DNA of 64,000 nt. Source: Sphingobacteriales bacterium (lineage in GTDB: Bacteria; Bacteroidota; Bacteroidia; Chitinophagales; UBA2359). A model generated the notes under the pieces. It was not told the origin of the DNA and did no database searches. It saw only the letters and a program-made list of their open reading frames with translations. Where the stretch lies: the NCBI GenBank assembly GCA_016718845.1, contig JADKCK010000107.1:1-64000 (forward strand). Direction: 5' to 3'. Position 1 is the first letter of the stretch. Each line of letters begins with the position of its first letter. Shown in pieces: positions 35,926-44,973 of the stretch. Position numbers and translations under genes: made by a program.

Positions 35926-37557
35926 ATGCTCATTTCTTTTTTGCGCAAACATCCTTATTTAGTGTTAGGTACTTTATTGGTGGCATTAGCCAACAATATT
36001 GTAACCATAACAATACCTGTGGCTATTAGTAAATTTTACCAAGTAGTGCTACATACCGAAGGACAGCGCGGTAAATTGTTGTCTTTTTTGCCTTTTAATT
36101 TAGATGAAATAAGCCACTTCTTTTACTTTTTTGCCGCCTTAATTTTGCTCAAAATGCTATTTACCTTTGCCGAAAAATACGGCATAGGCATAGCAGGCGA
36201 GCGTTTTACGAAAGAAATTCGCGAACAACTATTTCATCATCATCTATTATATAGTGTTGAAAAACACGAGCAAAAAGCGGTAGGTAATTATCTGTTGCGT
36301 TATAGCGGCGACCTAACAAGCTTGCAAAATTACTTAACAAAAGGGATTATAGTTTTTACAAAAGATGTACTATTTATTGTTTTAGCATTGATAGTGTTGT
36401 GCTTTTTTAGTTGGCAATTGGTAAGCCTTATGTTGTTGTTATTGCCTTTTTTTGTGCTAATGATGTGGGGGTTAAATAAAATTTTAAAGCCTATCTCTAA
36501 ACAACGACGAGGAGCAAAATCAAACAATTTGTCGTTTGTAAGCGAGCGTTTGGGGCAGTTGATGACCATAAAAGTGTTTAATCGCGAAGCCATAGAGGAA
36601 AAAAGTTTTGTTAAACGCTCCGACAAACTTTACCGCCTGGGGCAACAATACCAGTTATGGTATAGTATCATTCAGGCGTTATTACCTGCGTTTTCGTACC
36701 TGCTTTTGTTGGCTATTATGGGGTATATTTATTACGCTTCTAATACCCAAAACAATGGCTCCACTTTGTTGGTATTTGTGATGCTGATTATTAGCCTAAT
36801 GAGCATTATAAAACGTTTGCTAAATGTTAATACGGTTTGGCAGTCGGGGCACATCTCGATGGAAAAAGTACACGAAATGCTACAACCACCTAACATCAAC
36901 AAAGAAAGTTTAACCGAACTTAATGAGCTAATAATAACAAACGGACAGGTAGTGTTTGACAACGTTAGTTTTGCGTATAACCCCAACAAGCCACTATTGC
37001 AAAACCTATCGTTTGAGGCACAGGCTAATACCTTGGTGTGGATAAAGGGCAAACAAGGAGCAGGTAAAAGTACACTGTTTGAGTTGTTGCTGCACCTATA
37101 TACCCCAAACTCGGGTAGTATTTTAATTGACGGGCAAGATATAGGTGAGCTAACAGGTAAATCGGTTAGGCGCGAGGTAACATTGGTATCGAACGATGTG
37201 CCGTTGTTGGGCAATACCGTTTTCGAGGCAATATCGTATAGCCGAGCCGATGATAAACGCGAAAAAGCCCAAGCAATATTGCAAAAAATAGGCTTTGTTG
37301 ATTTGGGCTTAGATGATAAAATTGGCGAATCGGGCAAACAATTATCGGCGGGGCAGCGCAAATTGCTGATTATTGCCCGAGCTTTGTTAACCAACAAAAA
37401 AATAATACTGTTAGATGAGCCTTTTGTTGATTTAGATAATAAAGCTCAAGCATTATTAGTAAAACAACTAAACAAACTAAAACAAAAACGCACCATTTTT
37501 TTGATTGACAAAAATCCCCCACAAAATTTACTCATCGACCAAATAATAGAATTGTAA
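35926..37557 (+). CDS. ABC exporter half-transporter with atypical ATPase motifs
   Basis: 543 residues, short for a half-exporter. About six transmembrane helices lie within residues 10-300 (clear at 12-35, 62-80, 145-183 and 247-295) with the coupling segment FVSERLGQLMTIKVFNREAIEEKSF. The ATPase domain spans 340-543: Walker A GKQGAGKST (375-383), signature LSAGQ (473-477) and Walker B IILLDEP (493-499). The Q-loop position reads VSND (Asn423 for Gln) and the H-loop position reads FLIDKNPP with no His. Weak or altered hydrolysis is possible. The substrate is unknown; there is no peptidase domain and no partner gene. It is followed by a clear terminator. Confidence 0.82.
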   Translation: MLISFLRKHPYLVLGTLLVALANNIVTITIPVAISKFYQVVLHTEGQRGKLLSFLPFNLDEISHFFYFFAALILLKMLFTFAEKYGIGIAGERFTKEIREQLFHHHLLYSVEKHEQKAVGNYLLRYSGDLTSLQNYLTKGIIVFTKDVLFIVLALIVLCFFSWQLVSLMLLLLPFFVLMMWGLNKILKPISKQRRGAKSNNLSFVSERLGQLMTIKVFNREAIEEKSFVKRSDKLYRLGQQYQLWYSIIQALLPAFSYLLLLAIMGYIYYASNTQNNGSTLLVFVMLIISLMSIIKRLLNVNTVWQSGHISMEKVHEMLQPPNINKESLTELNELIITNGQVVFDNVSFAYNPNKPLLQNLSFEAQANTLVWIKGKQGAGKSTLFELLLHLYTPNSGSILIDGQDIGELTGKSVRREVTLVSNDVPLLGNTVFEAISYSRADDKREKAQAILQKIGFVDLGLDDKIGESGKQLSAGQRKLLIIARALLTNKKIILLDEPFVDLDNKAQALLVKQLNKLKQKRTIFLIDKNPPQNLLIDQIIEL

Positions 37558-37570
37558 ACAGCTACAAACA

Positions 37571-37612
37571 CCAAACATCGGGCATTGTTAACAATACCCG
37601 ATGTTTGGCGTT
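37571..37612 (+). terminator. Terminator after the ABC exporter gene
   Basis: The stem ccaaacatcgggcattgtt pairs with aacaatacccgatgtttgg and is followed by cgtttta. It begins 14 nt past the stop. Confidence 0.8.
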
Positions 37613-37640
37613 TTATTGATTGATTAAGAAACGGCTAAAA

Positions 37641-37680
37641 ATTAAAAAAGCGGCAAGAAATAAATTTCTTACCGCTTAGT
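37641..37680 (-). terminator. Terminator downstream of the paralogue pair
   Basis: On the minus strand aagcggtaagaaat pairs with atttcttgccgctt and is followed by ttttaattttt. It serves the minus-strand gene ending at 37824. A homopolymer-rich A/T stretch lies between (about 37765-37812). Confidence 0.6.
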
Positions 37681-37823
37681 AGACAGAAGTATAATATACT
37701 TAAGCTACACAGGATAGCCGATGGCTTCCGCTGCAAAGGTACGGGCTATTTTTGAACTGTCCAAATTTTTTTTGATTTTTTTTTGATTTTTTTCAAAAAA
37801 AGAAAAAAAAAGTCAGTTTATCG

Positions 37824-38450
37824 TTAAACGTAATAGTTTTTTAGCTTAGGGTCGTCTTCGTAAGCCGAGCCAATGGTGCAAAGATGGTCTAAAACCTCGG
37901 CAAATAGATTAAAAAGTTCTTGCAGAAGTGTTATGTCTTTCATCACACCGCGCACCCTAAACTCTACCATGTCTACATTGTCGTCAAAATCGGTGCCGCT
38001 AAACCAGCCTGCATCAGCCTTTACAATTTTTAGGTTAATGTCGGGTTGGTTTTTAATTAAACTGCGTATGCGGTCGTGGGCAAACATTTTCCATAGTTTA
38101 TAGTGGTCGTTGCCTTGTATAATAAAATCGTAGTCCAAATCATCAAAGCCAACCTCTACATCTTCTACGCCAAGGTATTTACCTGCATCGCTAAAAAAAC
38201 CTTTGCGATAGATGTTAAACCTAAAACCATCTTTGTTGATAAAAGGCGCACAGATGCGGGTGTAAGTAACAGTGGTTTTGCCGTATTGTTTTACTTGGGT
38301 GTCTAATGTAATTGCCCATTGCCGGTGTTTTGCTTCTACTTTATCTTTACCAAACCAGCCGCCATCTACAAAGGTGGCGTTTATTTTTTCGGATAGTTGA
38401 CGCCAGATTTCTTTTTTACTAGGTCCAAAAAGTTGACGTAAAAGGCTCAT
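37824..38450 (-). CDS. Uncharacterised protein, tandem paralogue B
   Basis: 208 residues from the ATG at 38450, giving MSLLRQLFGPSKKEIWRQL, which aligns with its neighbour's N-terminus. An upstream in-frame ATG at 38543 adds 31 unaligned residues and I reject it. Conserved blocks are ATFVDGGWFGKDKVEAKHRQWAITLD, PFINKDGFRFNIYRKGFFSD, DLDYDFIIQGNDHYKLWKMFAHDRIR and a C-terminal LFAEVLDHLCTIGSAYEDDP. The FIIQGND...FAxxRIR block recurs in a family of bacterial proteins without assigned function. No signal peptide. It lies 106 nt after the paralogue and is probably cotranscribed. Confidence 0.8.
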   Translation of the reverse strand: MSLLRQLFGPSKKEIWRQLSEKINATFVDGGWFGKDKVEAKHRQWAITLDTQVKQYGKTTVTYTRICAPFINKDGFRFNIYRKGFFSDAGKYLGVEDVEVGFDDLDYDFIIQGNDHYKLWKMFAHDRIRSLIKNQPDINLKIVKADAGWFSGTDFDDNVDMVEFRVRGVMKDITLLQELFNLFAEVLDHLCTIGSAYEDDPKLKNYYV

Positions 38451-38556
38451 ATCGTTTGTTTTTGTGGTGAAAAAGATTGTTTTTTTGTTGGCTTTAGGCT
38501 TTTTTATGTCCGTTACAAACCAAAGCCGACAGCCCAAAGCCAATAGCCAAACTACG

Positions 38557-39168
38557 CTAGGTATAGTAATTAGTTAGGGTGGGGTCGTCTTCGTAAGCCG
38601 AGCCAATGGTGCAAAGATGATCGAGTACTTCGGCAAATAAATCGAACATTTTGCTTAGTTGTTTTATGTCTTTTAAAATACCCCTTATCTTAAACTCAAT
38701 AACGTCAACATTGTCGTCAAAATCGTTGTAAAGCAAATGAGTGTTTGCGGTTTTTACTTTTAAATTTACGCTAGGGTGTTGTTTAATAATAATGCGTATG
38801 CGGTCGTGGGCAAATAGCTTCCAAAGTTTATAGTGGTCGTTGCCTTGTATTATAAAGTCGCAATCAAAATCATCAAAACCTAATTCTGCATCTTCGATGC
38901 CCAACAACCGAACCCCAATATCGCTAAAAAAGTTAGTGCGGTAGATGTTAAACCTAAAGCCGTCTTTGTTGATAAATGGGGCACGGATGCGGGTATAAGA
39001 GCCTTTGCCTTCTTTGGCATCTAAGGTAATTTTCCAGTGTTTGTGTTGTGCAATTACTTTATCTCTGCCAAACCAACCGCCATCCACATAATTGGCACCT
39101 ATTTTATAGCTTAGTTGTTTCCAAATTTCTTCTTTGCTATGCCCAAAAATTCCGCGTAAAATGCTCAT
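38557..39168 (-). CDS. Uncharacterised protein, tandem paralogue A
   Basis: 203 residues, starting MSILRGIFGHSKEEIWKQL. Long stretches are identical to the preceding entry (YVDGGWFGRDKV, APFINKDGFRFNIYR, DFIIQGNDHYKLWKLFAHDRIR, LFAEVLDHLCTIGSAYEDDP). The main difference is the segment around residues 140-155 (TANTHLLYNDFDDNVDVIEF). Cytosolic, function unknown. It is the promoter-proximal member: a -7 box TACCTTTG lies at 39207-39214 on the minus strand, about 40 nt upstream. Confidence 0.8.
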   Translation of the reverse strand: MSILRGIFGHSKEEIWKQLSYKIGANYVDGGWFGRDKVIAQHKHWKITLDAKEGKGSYTRIRAPFINKDGFRFNIYRTNFFSDIGVRLLGIEDAELGFDDFDCDFIIQGNDHYKLWKLFAHDRIRIIIKQHPSVNLKVKTANTHLLYNDFDDNVDVIEFKIRGILKDIKQLSKMFDLFAEVLDHLCTIGSAYEDDPTLTNYYT

Positions 39169-39206
39169 AAAACTAACAATTTATTGTTTGATAATTAAAC
39201 CAGCCG

Positions 39207-39214
39207 CAAAGGTA
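39207..39214 (-). promoter_or_regulatory. -7 box TACCTTTG for the paralogue pair
   Basis: It is on the minus strand, 39 nt before the ATG at 39168. It lies in the divergent 362-bp spacer 39169-39530, which also contains the plus-strand promoter at 39413-39446 and nothing else recognisable. Confidence 0.45.
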
Positions 39215-39412
39215 AACACTCTTTTTACATTTATGCCATTTGGCTAAAAACTTATGTTGTTAGATGTATTTAGTTACTTACGATACTTAAATGCTTCATC
39301 AAACTAATAAACCTAATTGTTGCGTAGCTAAAAATGGCACTCCCAAATAATTTATAGTTATGCAACCAAGTGCCTTAAATTATTGTCAAGTTATGGAAAA
39401 CACTTGAAAATG

Positions 39413-39446
39413 TTTTTGCAAACAAAAAAACTTGTTTGTAACTTTG
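39413..39446 (+). promoter_or_regulatory. Consensus promoter for the T9SS subtilase gene
   Basis: TTTTTG (39413-39418), 20 nt, then TAACTTTG (39439-39446). The predicted start lies about 78 nt upstream of the ATG at 39531, leaving an A/C-rich leader. Confidence 0.65.
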
Positions 39447-39530
39447 CACCTAACTAATCCTATTTAAAGCTATTAGCCTACAATTTATCTAACCAAAACC
39501 AAAAATTATCTACAAAATACCTAAAATGCT

Positions 39531-40553
39531 ATGTTTATGAAGAACTTTACACACTTTTTTTACTTTTTTGTTGCCTTTTTGTGCTACCTAAATCCAGCAA
39601 ATGCGGCTGTTGAGCAACAATGTTACCTTTTTTGCGCCGATAATCAAACCGCTTTGGGTGCAGAATGGTGCTATACGCCTACCACTAAACACCACGTTAC
39701 AGGAGCCGTTATGGGCGATAATGCCAAGTTTGTAAACGGCGAGCTATACGTAAAAGTTAAACCCAACTTTGCCACCGAGCTAATTGCCACTACGCCCGCA
39801 TTACTCTCCAAATCGCCATTGCGCCATTTGGTGCAAACTTATGGTATTAGCAACACCGACCGACCTTTTAAACGTTTGGCAGCTATGCACCAATACTACA
39901 AAGTTAAATTTACGAACACCCATTTAACCCAACAACTAATTGCCGACCTGCAAAAATTGCCTTTTGTGCAGTTTGCCGAGCAGGTACCCGAGCATCGTAC
40001 CTTTTTAACCCCCAACGACATTCATCCTGACCAATACAACGTTACCTTAACCAACTGCGAACAAGCTTGGGATGTTACCACAGGTAGTATGGCTATTAAA
40101 ATTGGTATGGTAGACGATGCCGTAAGAACCGACCACGAAGACCTGTCCGCTAACATTTATACCAACCCCAACGAAATTGACGGCAACAATATTGACGACG
40201 ACGGAAACGGCTACATAGATGATGTGCATGGATGGGACCCTGCATCGAACGATAACGACGCTAACCCCGAAGGTGCCGACAATTTTAGTTTCTCGCACGG
40301 AACCCACTGCGCAGGTATTGCCGCTGCTGTTACCAATAACAATATTGGTGTGGCATCGGTTAGCCATAATGTGTCGTTGGTGCCCATTAAAACCGCAACC
40401 GACGGCAGCGGCTCGATAGCTGCGGGCTTCGAAGGTGTAGAGTATGCCATTGTGCTGGGCGTTGATGTAATTAGTATGTCGTGGGGCGGCGGCGGTGCTT
40501 CGGCTACCGAACAAGCTTTTTCGACGAGGCTTATGCCGCCAACATTGTGGTAG
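39531..40553 (+). CDS. T9SS-exported subtilase, N-terminal part of a frame-split gene
   Basis: The signal peptide ends near NPANA. A propeptide-like region (FVNGELYVKVKPNFATEL, LPFVQFAEQVPEHRTF) leads into the S8 domain with Asp195 (KIGMVDDAVRTDHED), a calcium-like loop (NNIDDDGNGYIDDVHGWD) and His256 (FSHGTHCAGIAAA). The frame ends at STRLMPPTLW. One more T in the run near 40518 gives EQAFFDEAYAANIVVVAAAG and joins the next piece. The whole gene spans 39531-44083, about 1,515 residues. Met3 is an alternative start. The protease is predicted to be secreted or surface-bound. Confidence 0.85.
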   Translation: MFMKNFTHFFYFFVAFLCYLNPANAAVEQQCYLFCADNQTALGAEWCYTPTTKHHVTGAVMGDNAKFVNGELYVKVKPNFATELIATTPALLSKSPLRHLVQTYGISNTDRPFKRLAAMHQYYKVKFTNTHLTQQLIADLQKLPFVQFAEQVPEHRTFLTPNDIHPDQYNVTLTNCEQAWDVTTGSMAIKIGMVDDAVRTDHEDLSANIYTNPNEIDGNNIDDDGNGYIDDVHGWDPASNDNDANPEGADNFSFSHGTHCAGIAAAVTNNNIGVASVSHNVSLVPIKTATDGSGSIAAGFEGVEYAIVLGVDVISMSWGGGGASATEQAFSTRLMPPTLW

Positions 40554-41161
40554 TTGCCGCCGCAGGTAACGATAACGTATCCGACCCTATGTATCCGGCA
40601 TCTTACAACCACGTAATTAACGTGGCAGCCATTGACGATACCGACACAAAAGCCAGCTTTACTAATTACGGCGAAACTATCGACGTGTCGGCACCGGGCG
40701 TGCAAATTTGGAGTTCGGTAGCTACTAGTACAAACTCTTACGAGTTCTACGACGGTACGTCAATGGCTTGTCCCTTTGTGTCTGGTTTATGCGCCCTTAT
40801 GTTATCCTTCGACCCAAATGCTACAGTAGACCGAGTAGAACAATGTTTGAAGGAAACAGCCGACGATATTTACACCATAAACCCTACGTTTGTGGGGCAA
40901 TTAGGTGCCGGACGCATAAACGCTTTCGAGGCGGTTAAGTGCATACCCTCGGAGCCTGTTGCGGCTTTTGCGGCATCGGCGGCACCCCCTTGCGCCAGCG
41001 AGGTAGTTACTTTTTTTGACAATAGCGCAGGTACAGACCTCACGTCGTGGCAATGGACATTCCAGAACGGAACCCCAGCCACCTCTACACAACAAAATCC
41101 AACGGTTAGTTTCCCTTCGTCGGGCAGTTATAATGTTACATTAACCGTTACTAATAATTAG
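40481..41161 (+). CDS. T9SS-exported subtilase, catalytic Ser and first PKD domain
   Basis: This continues the subtilase: oxyanion Asn in VVVAAAGNDN and the catalytic Ser in YDGTSMACPFVSGLCALM, followed by GAGRINAFEAV at the domain end. A PKD domain starts at PVAAFAASAAPPCASEVVTFFDNS and reaches NPTVSFPSSGSYNVTLTVTNN. It stops there at a TAG. One added base yields NNYGSSTLTQTVVVAPP in the frame of the next piece. The first 24 or so codons of this frame are overlap and not real protein. Confidence 0.8.
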   Translation: MGRRRCFGYRTSFFDEAYAANIVVVAAAGNDNVSDPMYPASYNHVINVAAIDDTDTKASFTNYGETIDVSAPGVQIWSSVATSTNSYEFYDGTSMACPFVSGLCALMLSFDPNATVDRVEQCLKETADDIYTINPTFVGQLGAGRINAFEAVKCIPSEPVAAFAASAAPPCASEVVTFFDNSAGTDLTSWQWTFQNGTPATSTQQNPTVSFPSSGSYNVTLTVTNN

Positions 41162-41187
41162 GAAGCAGCACACTTACCCAAACCGTT

Positions 41188-43422
41188 GTGGTAGCTCCAC
41201 CAAGTGCCACCATAAGCGGCGAGGTGGTCATGTTACTCGGTTATATTATCCCCGCAACCATTACTTTTACAGGTTCGCCACCTTATACCTTTACTTATAC
41301 CGATGGGGTAACGCCTGTAACAGTTAGCAACATCACCCAAAACCCCTATTTGCTGCCATTAAGCCCCACCAACAACACCATTTATACTTTGGTCGAGATG
41401 AACAACAACTCGTGCGAGGGCACAGTTAGCGGTAGTGCCAGCTACATAGTTATTATACCCACCGAAACCAACGATTTATGCCAAAATGCCCTCCCGTTTC
41501 CGGATTTAACCATTGGGGTAGAGAGTTGCGTTAATGGAACAACCAACGGAGCATTGGCGGAGCTGCCCTTTATTAACCAGTCGAGCTGCGGAAACCAAAA
41601 TGTGCCAACGCCAGCCGTCGATGTGTGGTACACATTTACAGCGGTAGCCAACATAGCCGATATATCGCTTACCTTTGACATGGATACAGCCGTTGTAGCC
41701 ATTTACGAAGGCACTTGTGAAGGTTTGATAGGCAGGTATTGTGATATAAGCTACGACGGAACCCTTAATACCACCTTTGCACCCGCCGACCCAGGCGCTA
41801 CATACTTTATACAGGTAAGCGGAGGCTCGCCGACAGACCAAGGGAATTTTACGTTGTGCGTGGATAATTATGGGGAGAGCATCGACGAAATTTGTATCTT
41901 TGGGCAATCACTTACGGCAATACCCTCACCCGTTCTGGGAACCTACGGACCCAACCAAGCAGTAACTTTTTGTTTAACGGTAGATGGATATAATGCAAAT
42001 GCAGTAGATTGGTTACATGGGATAGTGCCAGAATTTGGCTCGGGATGGGACGTAAGTACTATTACAGGCACCATATCACCCCCAACCTGCGAATCGGGCA
42101 ATGGGTATTGGGCGTGGTATAATACGATGATAAACGGAACAGGGGATAACTCGCCCGGACCCGTTGGACCCGGCTTCTTCTTCGAAAAAACGCCCGGAGA
42201 AAACAATCCAGCCAACAATTTTGGCGACTCGGGAGACGATGGATGTCCTTGGACGTTCTGTTTTACTATATCAACAGTGGCATCATGCCCGCCGGGTGTT
42301 GATGGAGATAATTTGACGGTAGAGTTTCAAAATTATTCCGACTCGGAAAGTGGCTCGTGGAATGCCCCAACAAGTATATGCCCCGAAGACCCCAATTTTG
42401 TGTTCAAAGCAAGGCTCTCGTGCTGCCCCATACCACAAATGGTAGGCGTTTTTCCATCTTGTGCCAGCCCCACAAGCGGTACGGTAACGGCTACACCCTC
42501 GGGCGGAACCGCGCCGTTTGAAATAAAATGGAGCACAGGCGATTCGGTGGTTATCAACAATGGTAATTCGGTCATAGATAGCCTTTCGGAGGGCTTTTAT
42601 ATCGTTACGATAACCGACAATAGTGGTTGTGTGTCCGAGGCATCTTTTACGTTAATCAACAACGGCTCTGGTTTACCCATTACAGCCACCGAGGACGCCG
42701 CAATATGCCCCGGCGACGAGATTCAACTACAGGTAACGGGCGATGATATTGTCGAGTATTTGTGGTATCCTTCATCGAGCCTAAACAATAATACCATAGC
42801 AAACCCCATAGCTACCCCAACAACAAGTACCGAGTATTTTGTGATTGTAACAGATGATAATGGCTGCACCGCTTACGAGCAGGTACTGATTGCAGTACTC
42901 GACCCACCTACACCTTATGCCGGACCCAACAAACAAATTTGCCCAGGCAGCAGTACGGTACTTAATGCGTCGGGCGGAGTAAGTTATGCGTGGTCGCCAA
43001 CAACTGGGTTAAGTAATCCAAACATTGCAAACCCCGTTGCAAACCCTACGCAAACCACCGTATATACTGTAACAGCCACCGGAGTTAATGGCTGCACCGC
43101 TACAAGCCAAGTGAGTGTGGTGGTAGTTCCCGAGCCGTTCTTCCCGCTCGAAGATATAGACACCACCGTTTGTACGGGGCAAACAGTACAATTCCCGTTG
43201 TCCGACATTAACTTTATATCCAACTACAATTATCAATGGTTGCCCACCACAGGTTTAAGTAACCCCAACATACCTAACCCAATAGCCACCATAACCGACG
43301 ATATAACCTACACAATAATTGTGAATAACAATTACGGTTGCCAGACCATAAGAACCATAACCATAGACGTACAAGCAGAACCTTTGTCGGTAAATTTAGG
43401 AGCCGATACGCTAATTTGTTAG
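41188..43422 (+). CDS. T9SS-exported subtilase, Ig-like repeat region
   Basis: After an Ig-like start (SATISGEVVMLLGYIIPATITFTGSPP) comes a proprotein-convertase/DVUA-like jelly-roll segment (ALPFPDLTIGVESCVNGTT, VDVWYTFTAVANIADISLTFDMDTAVVAIYEGTCEG), a Cys-rich segment, and several Ig-like/HYR-like repeats. The last three repeats share the motif PTTGLSNPNIANPxAxPTxTTxYTVxxTxxxGC. The piece breaks at NLGADTLIC. Removing one T at 43420 gives ICSNNTLLLDPQGSYASY and continues into the last piece. These repeats are usual stalks of T9SS type B proteins. Confidence 0.8.
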   Translation: MVAPPSATISGEVVMLLGYIIPATITFTGSPPYTFTYTDGVTPVTVSNITQNPYLLPLSPTNNTIYTLVEMNNNSCEGTVSGSASYIVIIPTETNDLCQNALPFPDLTIGVESCVNGTTNGALAELPFINQSSCGNQNVPTPAVDVWYTFTAVANIADISLTFDMDTAVVAIYEGTCEGLIGRYCDISYDGTLNTTFAPADPGATYFIQVSGGSPTDQGNFTLCVDNYGESIDEICIFGQSLTAIPSPVLGTYGPNQAVTFCLTVDGYNANAVDWLHGIVPEFGSGWDVSTITGTISPPTCESGNGYWAWYNTMINGTGDNSPGPVGPGFFFEKTPGENNPANNFGDSGDDGCPWTFCFTISTVASCPPGVDGDNLTVEFQNYSDSESGSWNAPTSICPEDPNFVFKARLSCCPIPQMVGVFPSCASPTSGTVTATPSGGTAPFEIKWSTGDSVVINNGNSVIDSLSEGFYIVTITDNSGCVSEASFTLINNGSGLPITATEDAAICPGDEIQLQVTGDDIVEYLWYPSSSLNNNTIANPIATPTTSTEYFVIVTDDNGCTAYEQVLIAVLDPPTPYAGPNKQICPGSSTVLNASGGVSYAWSPTTGLSNPNIANPVANPTQTTVYTVTATGVNGCTATSQVSVVVVPEPFFPLEDIDTTVCTGQTVQFPLSDINFISNYNYQWLPTTGLSNPNIPNPIATITDDITYTIIVNNNYGCQTIRTITIDVQAEPLSVNLGADTLIC

Positions 43423-43468
43423 CAATAATACGCTGCTTTTAGACCCCCAAGGCAGCTACGCAAGTTAT

Positions 43469-44083
43469 TTGTGGCAAAATGCAAGTACCGATACCAGTTT
43501 TACAGTTACCCAAAGTGGCACCTATGCCGTAACGGTAAGCAACGCAATAGGTTGTAACGCCGTTGATACTATATTGGTAGACATGGCAACTGTTACGCCC
43601 GACATTACAGGTAATTTAAACATCTTTTACGGCGAAAATACTATCCTAAGTTTAACATCGCCCTTTGATACATACCTTTGGAGCAACAGCCAAACTACCC
43701 CAACAATTACGGTAGATACTAGTGGGGTTTACACAGTTACTGTAACCGACGAAAACGATTGTACAGCCACCGACCAAGTTACCATAACGCTTCAATACAT
43801 CGAAGATTTGCTTATTGTAAATGCTTTTTCGCCCAACAACGATGGTATAAACGATATTTTTGGAGCTAAAAATGTAAACAACAATACTTTGCCAAGCTAT
43901 TCGATGGTTGTGTATAACCGTTGGGGCAATAAGATGTTCGAGACTAAACAAATATCGGAGGGTTGGGATGGTAAGTATAAAGGTTTTGATGCCGAGATGG
44001 GCGTTTATGCCTATTACGTAACCGCCACATTTGCTTCGGGCAAAGAGAAGATTTTTAAAGGCAATGTTTCGTTAATTAGGTAG
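43469..44083 (+). CDS. T9SS-exported subtilase, C-terminal type B sorting domain
   Basis: Ig-like segments (SFTVTQSGTYAVTVSNAIGC, TVDTSGVYTVTVTDENDCTA) lead to a complete type B (gliding-motility-associated) sorting domain. It runs LLIVNAFSPNNDGINDIFGAKNV, YSMVVYNRWGNKMFET, EGWDGKYKGFDAEMGVYAYYVTATFASG, ending GNVSLIR. This directs the whole protein through T9SS. A terminator follows. The frame begins upstream of the ATG at 43469 at about 43424. Confidence 0.85.
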   Translation: MWQNASTDTSFTVTQSGTYAVTVSNAIGCNAVDTILVDMATVTPDITGNLNIFYGENTILSLTSPFDTYLWSNSQTTPTITVDTSGVYTVTVTDENDCTATDQVTITLQYIEDLLIVNAFSPNNDGINDIFGAKNVNNNTLPSYSMVVYNRWGNKMFETKQISEGWDGKYKGFDAEMGVYAYYVTATFASGKEKIFKGNVSLIR

Positions 44084-44098
44084 CCAACTTAATAAGCA

Positions 44099-44147
44099 TA
44101 AAAAAGCAGTTTTTAGGGATAAACGTCTCTAAAAACTGCTTTTTTGT
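44099..44147 (+). terminator. Terminator after the T9SS subtilase gene
   Basis: The stem aaaaagcagtttttag pairs with ctaaaaactgctttttt and ends in a T run, 15 nt after the stop. Confidence 0.85.
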
Positions 44148-44289
44148 TTTTGGGCGATGCCATAATGGCTATAAAAAAGGCTAAGATGCGGTAACAAATT
44201 TTTGGGGTAGCTGCTAAAATAACTTTAATACCCGTCCAAAATACCCAATTAAAGGTAAAAACAGCTTAGTTAATAAGTCAAGTTATTTA

Positions 44290-44465
44290 GATGATAAACC
44301 AAGTACCCCAGACGATAAAAAAAAGTGTTTAGTTAATGCTTCAAGTACTCCAGATGACCAAAAAAAGTGTTTAGTTAATGCTTCAAGTACTCCAGATGAC
44401 CAAAAAAAGTGTTTAGTTAATAAAAAAAGTACTCTAGTTAATGAAAAAAGTTCTACAGTTAATAA
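44290..44465. repeat. 42-bp tandem repeats with decaying 21-bp half-units
   Basis: Three copies of a 42-bp unit (half one caagtactccagatgaccaa, half two aaagtgtttagttaatgctt) start near 44310, 44342 and 44384. Shorter diverged versions lie on both sides (atttagatgataaac before, tctagttaatgaaaaaagtt after). Stops in every frame rule out coding. It is part of the 1,044-bp spacer 44084-45127. Confidence 0.65.
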
Positions 44466-44563
44466 TTTCGGGGAATATGTTAAGAGACTAAGGTATTTAT
44501 TTGCTTCTCTAAAGTACTTGCTTATAAAACTGGCAAATTGGTATTATTACCGCCCAAACTTGC

Positions 44564-44650
44564 CTGTTTGTTTTTGTTTGTTAGATGAGTGTTGTAGTTA
44601 TTTTTGGTATCATCGCTCCAAATTACTTGTTTGTTTTTGTTGGTTAGATG
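44564..44650. repeat. Two direct copies of a 24-bp word
   Basis: ctgtttgtttttgtttgtta plus gatg at 44564-44587 and the near-identical cttgtttgtttttgttggtt plus agatg at 44626-44650. They lie just before the nested inverted repeat. Confidence 0.5.
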
Positions 44651-44672
44651 TGATGCTATAAAAAATGTAGAT

Positions 44673-44973
44673 TTATAGTTTGATACTGATATTGAAAAAT
44701 GGTAAATACCTGTTCGATTTACATAATGTAGTTTTTTGTTTTTTTAGTTTACAACCGAGACACAGAGAACACGGATTAAACAGATAAGACACAGATTAAA
44801 ACAGATTTTTTACAGCCCTTTTTGTTAAATAACCATTGTTTTATCTCGCAAACACTGCATTATTACTCCGCAACGCTGTGGAGCATCTATAGCAATATCT
44901 CCGTGTTCTCCGTATCTCTGTTGTAAATATTGAGCAGCCATTTACCATTTTCCAATGTCGTTATCAAAGTATG
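44673..44973. repeat. Nested inverted-repeat element (MITE-like)
   Basis: The outer arms 44673-44706 and 44940-44973 are inverted copies of 34 bp with about seven mismatches. The inner arms 44747-44774 and 44900-44927 are 28-bp inverted copies with about four mismatches (tttacaaccgagacacagag against tttacaacagagatacggag). The 300-bp element has no open frame. The inner arms include the acacggatta word seen in other spacers (58745, 58960, 60155). Confidence 0.65.
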
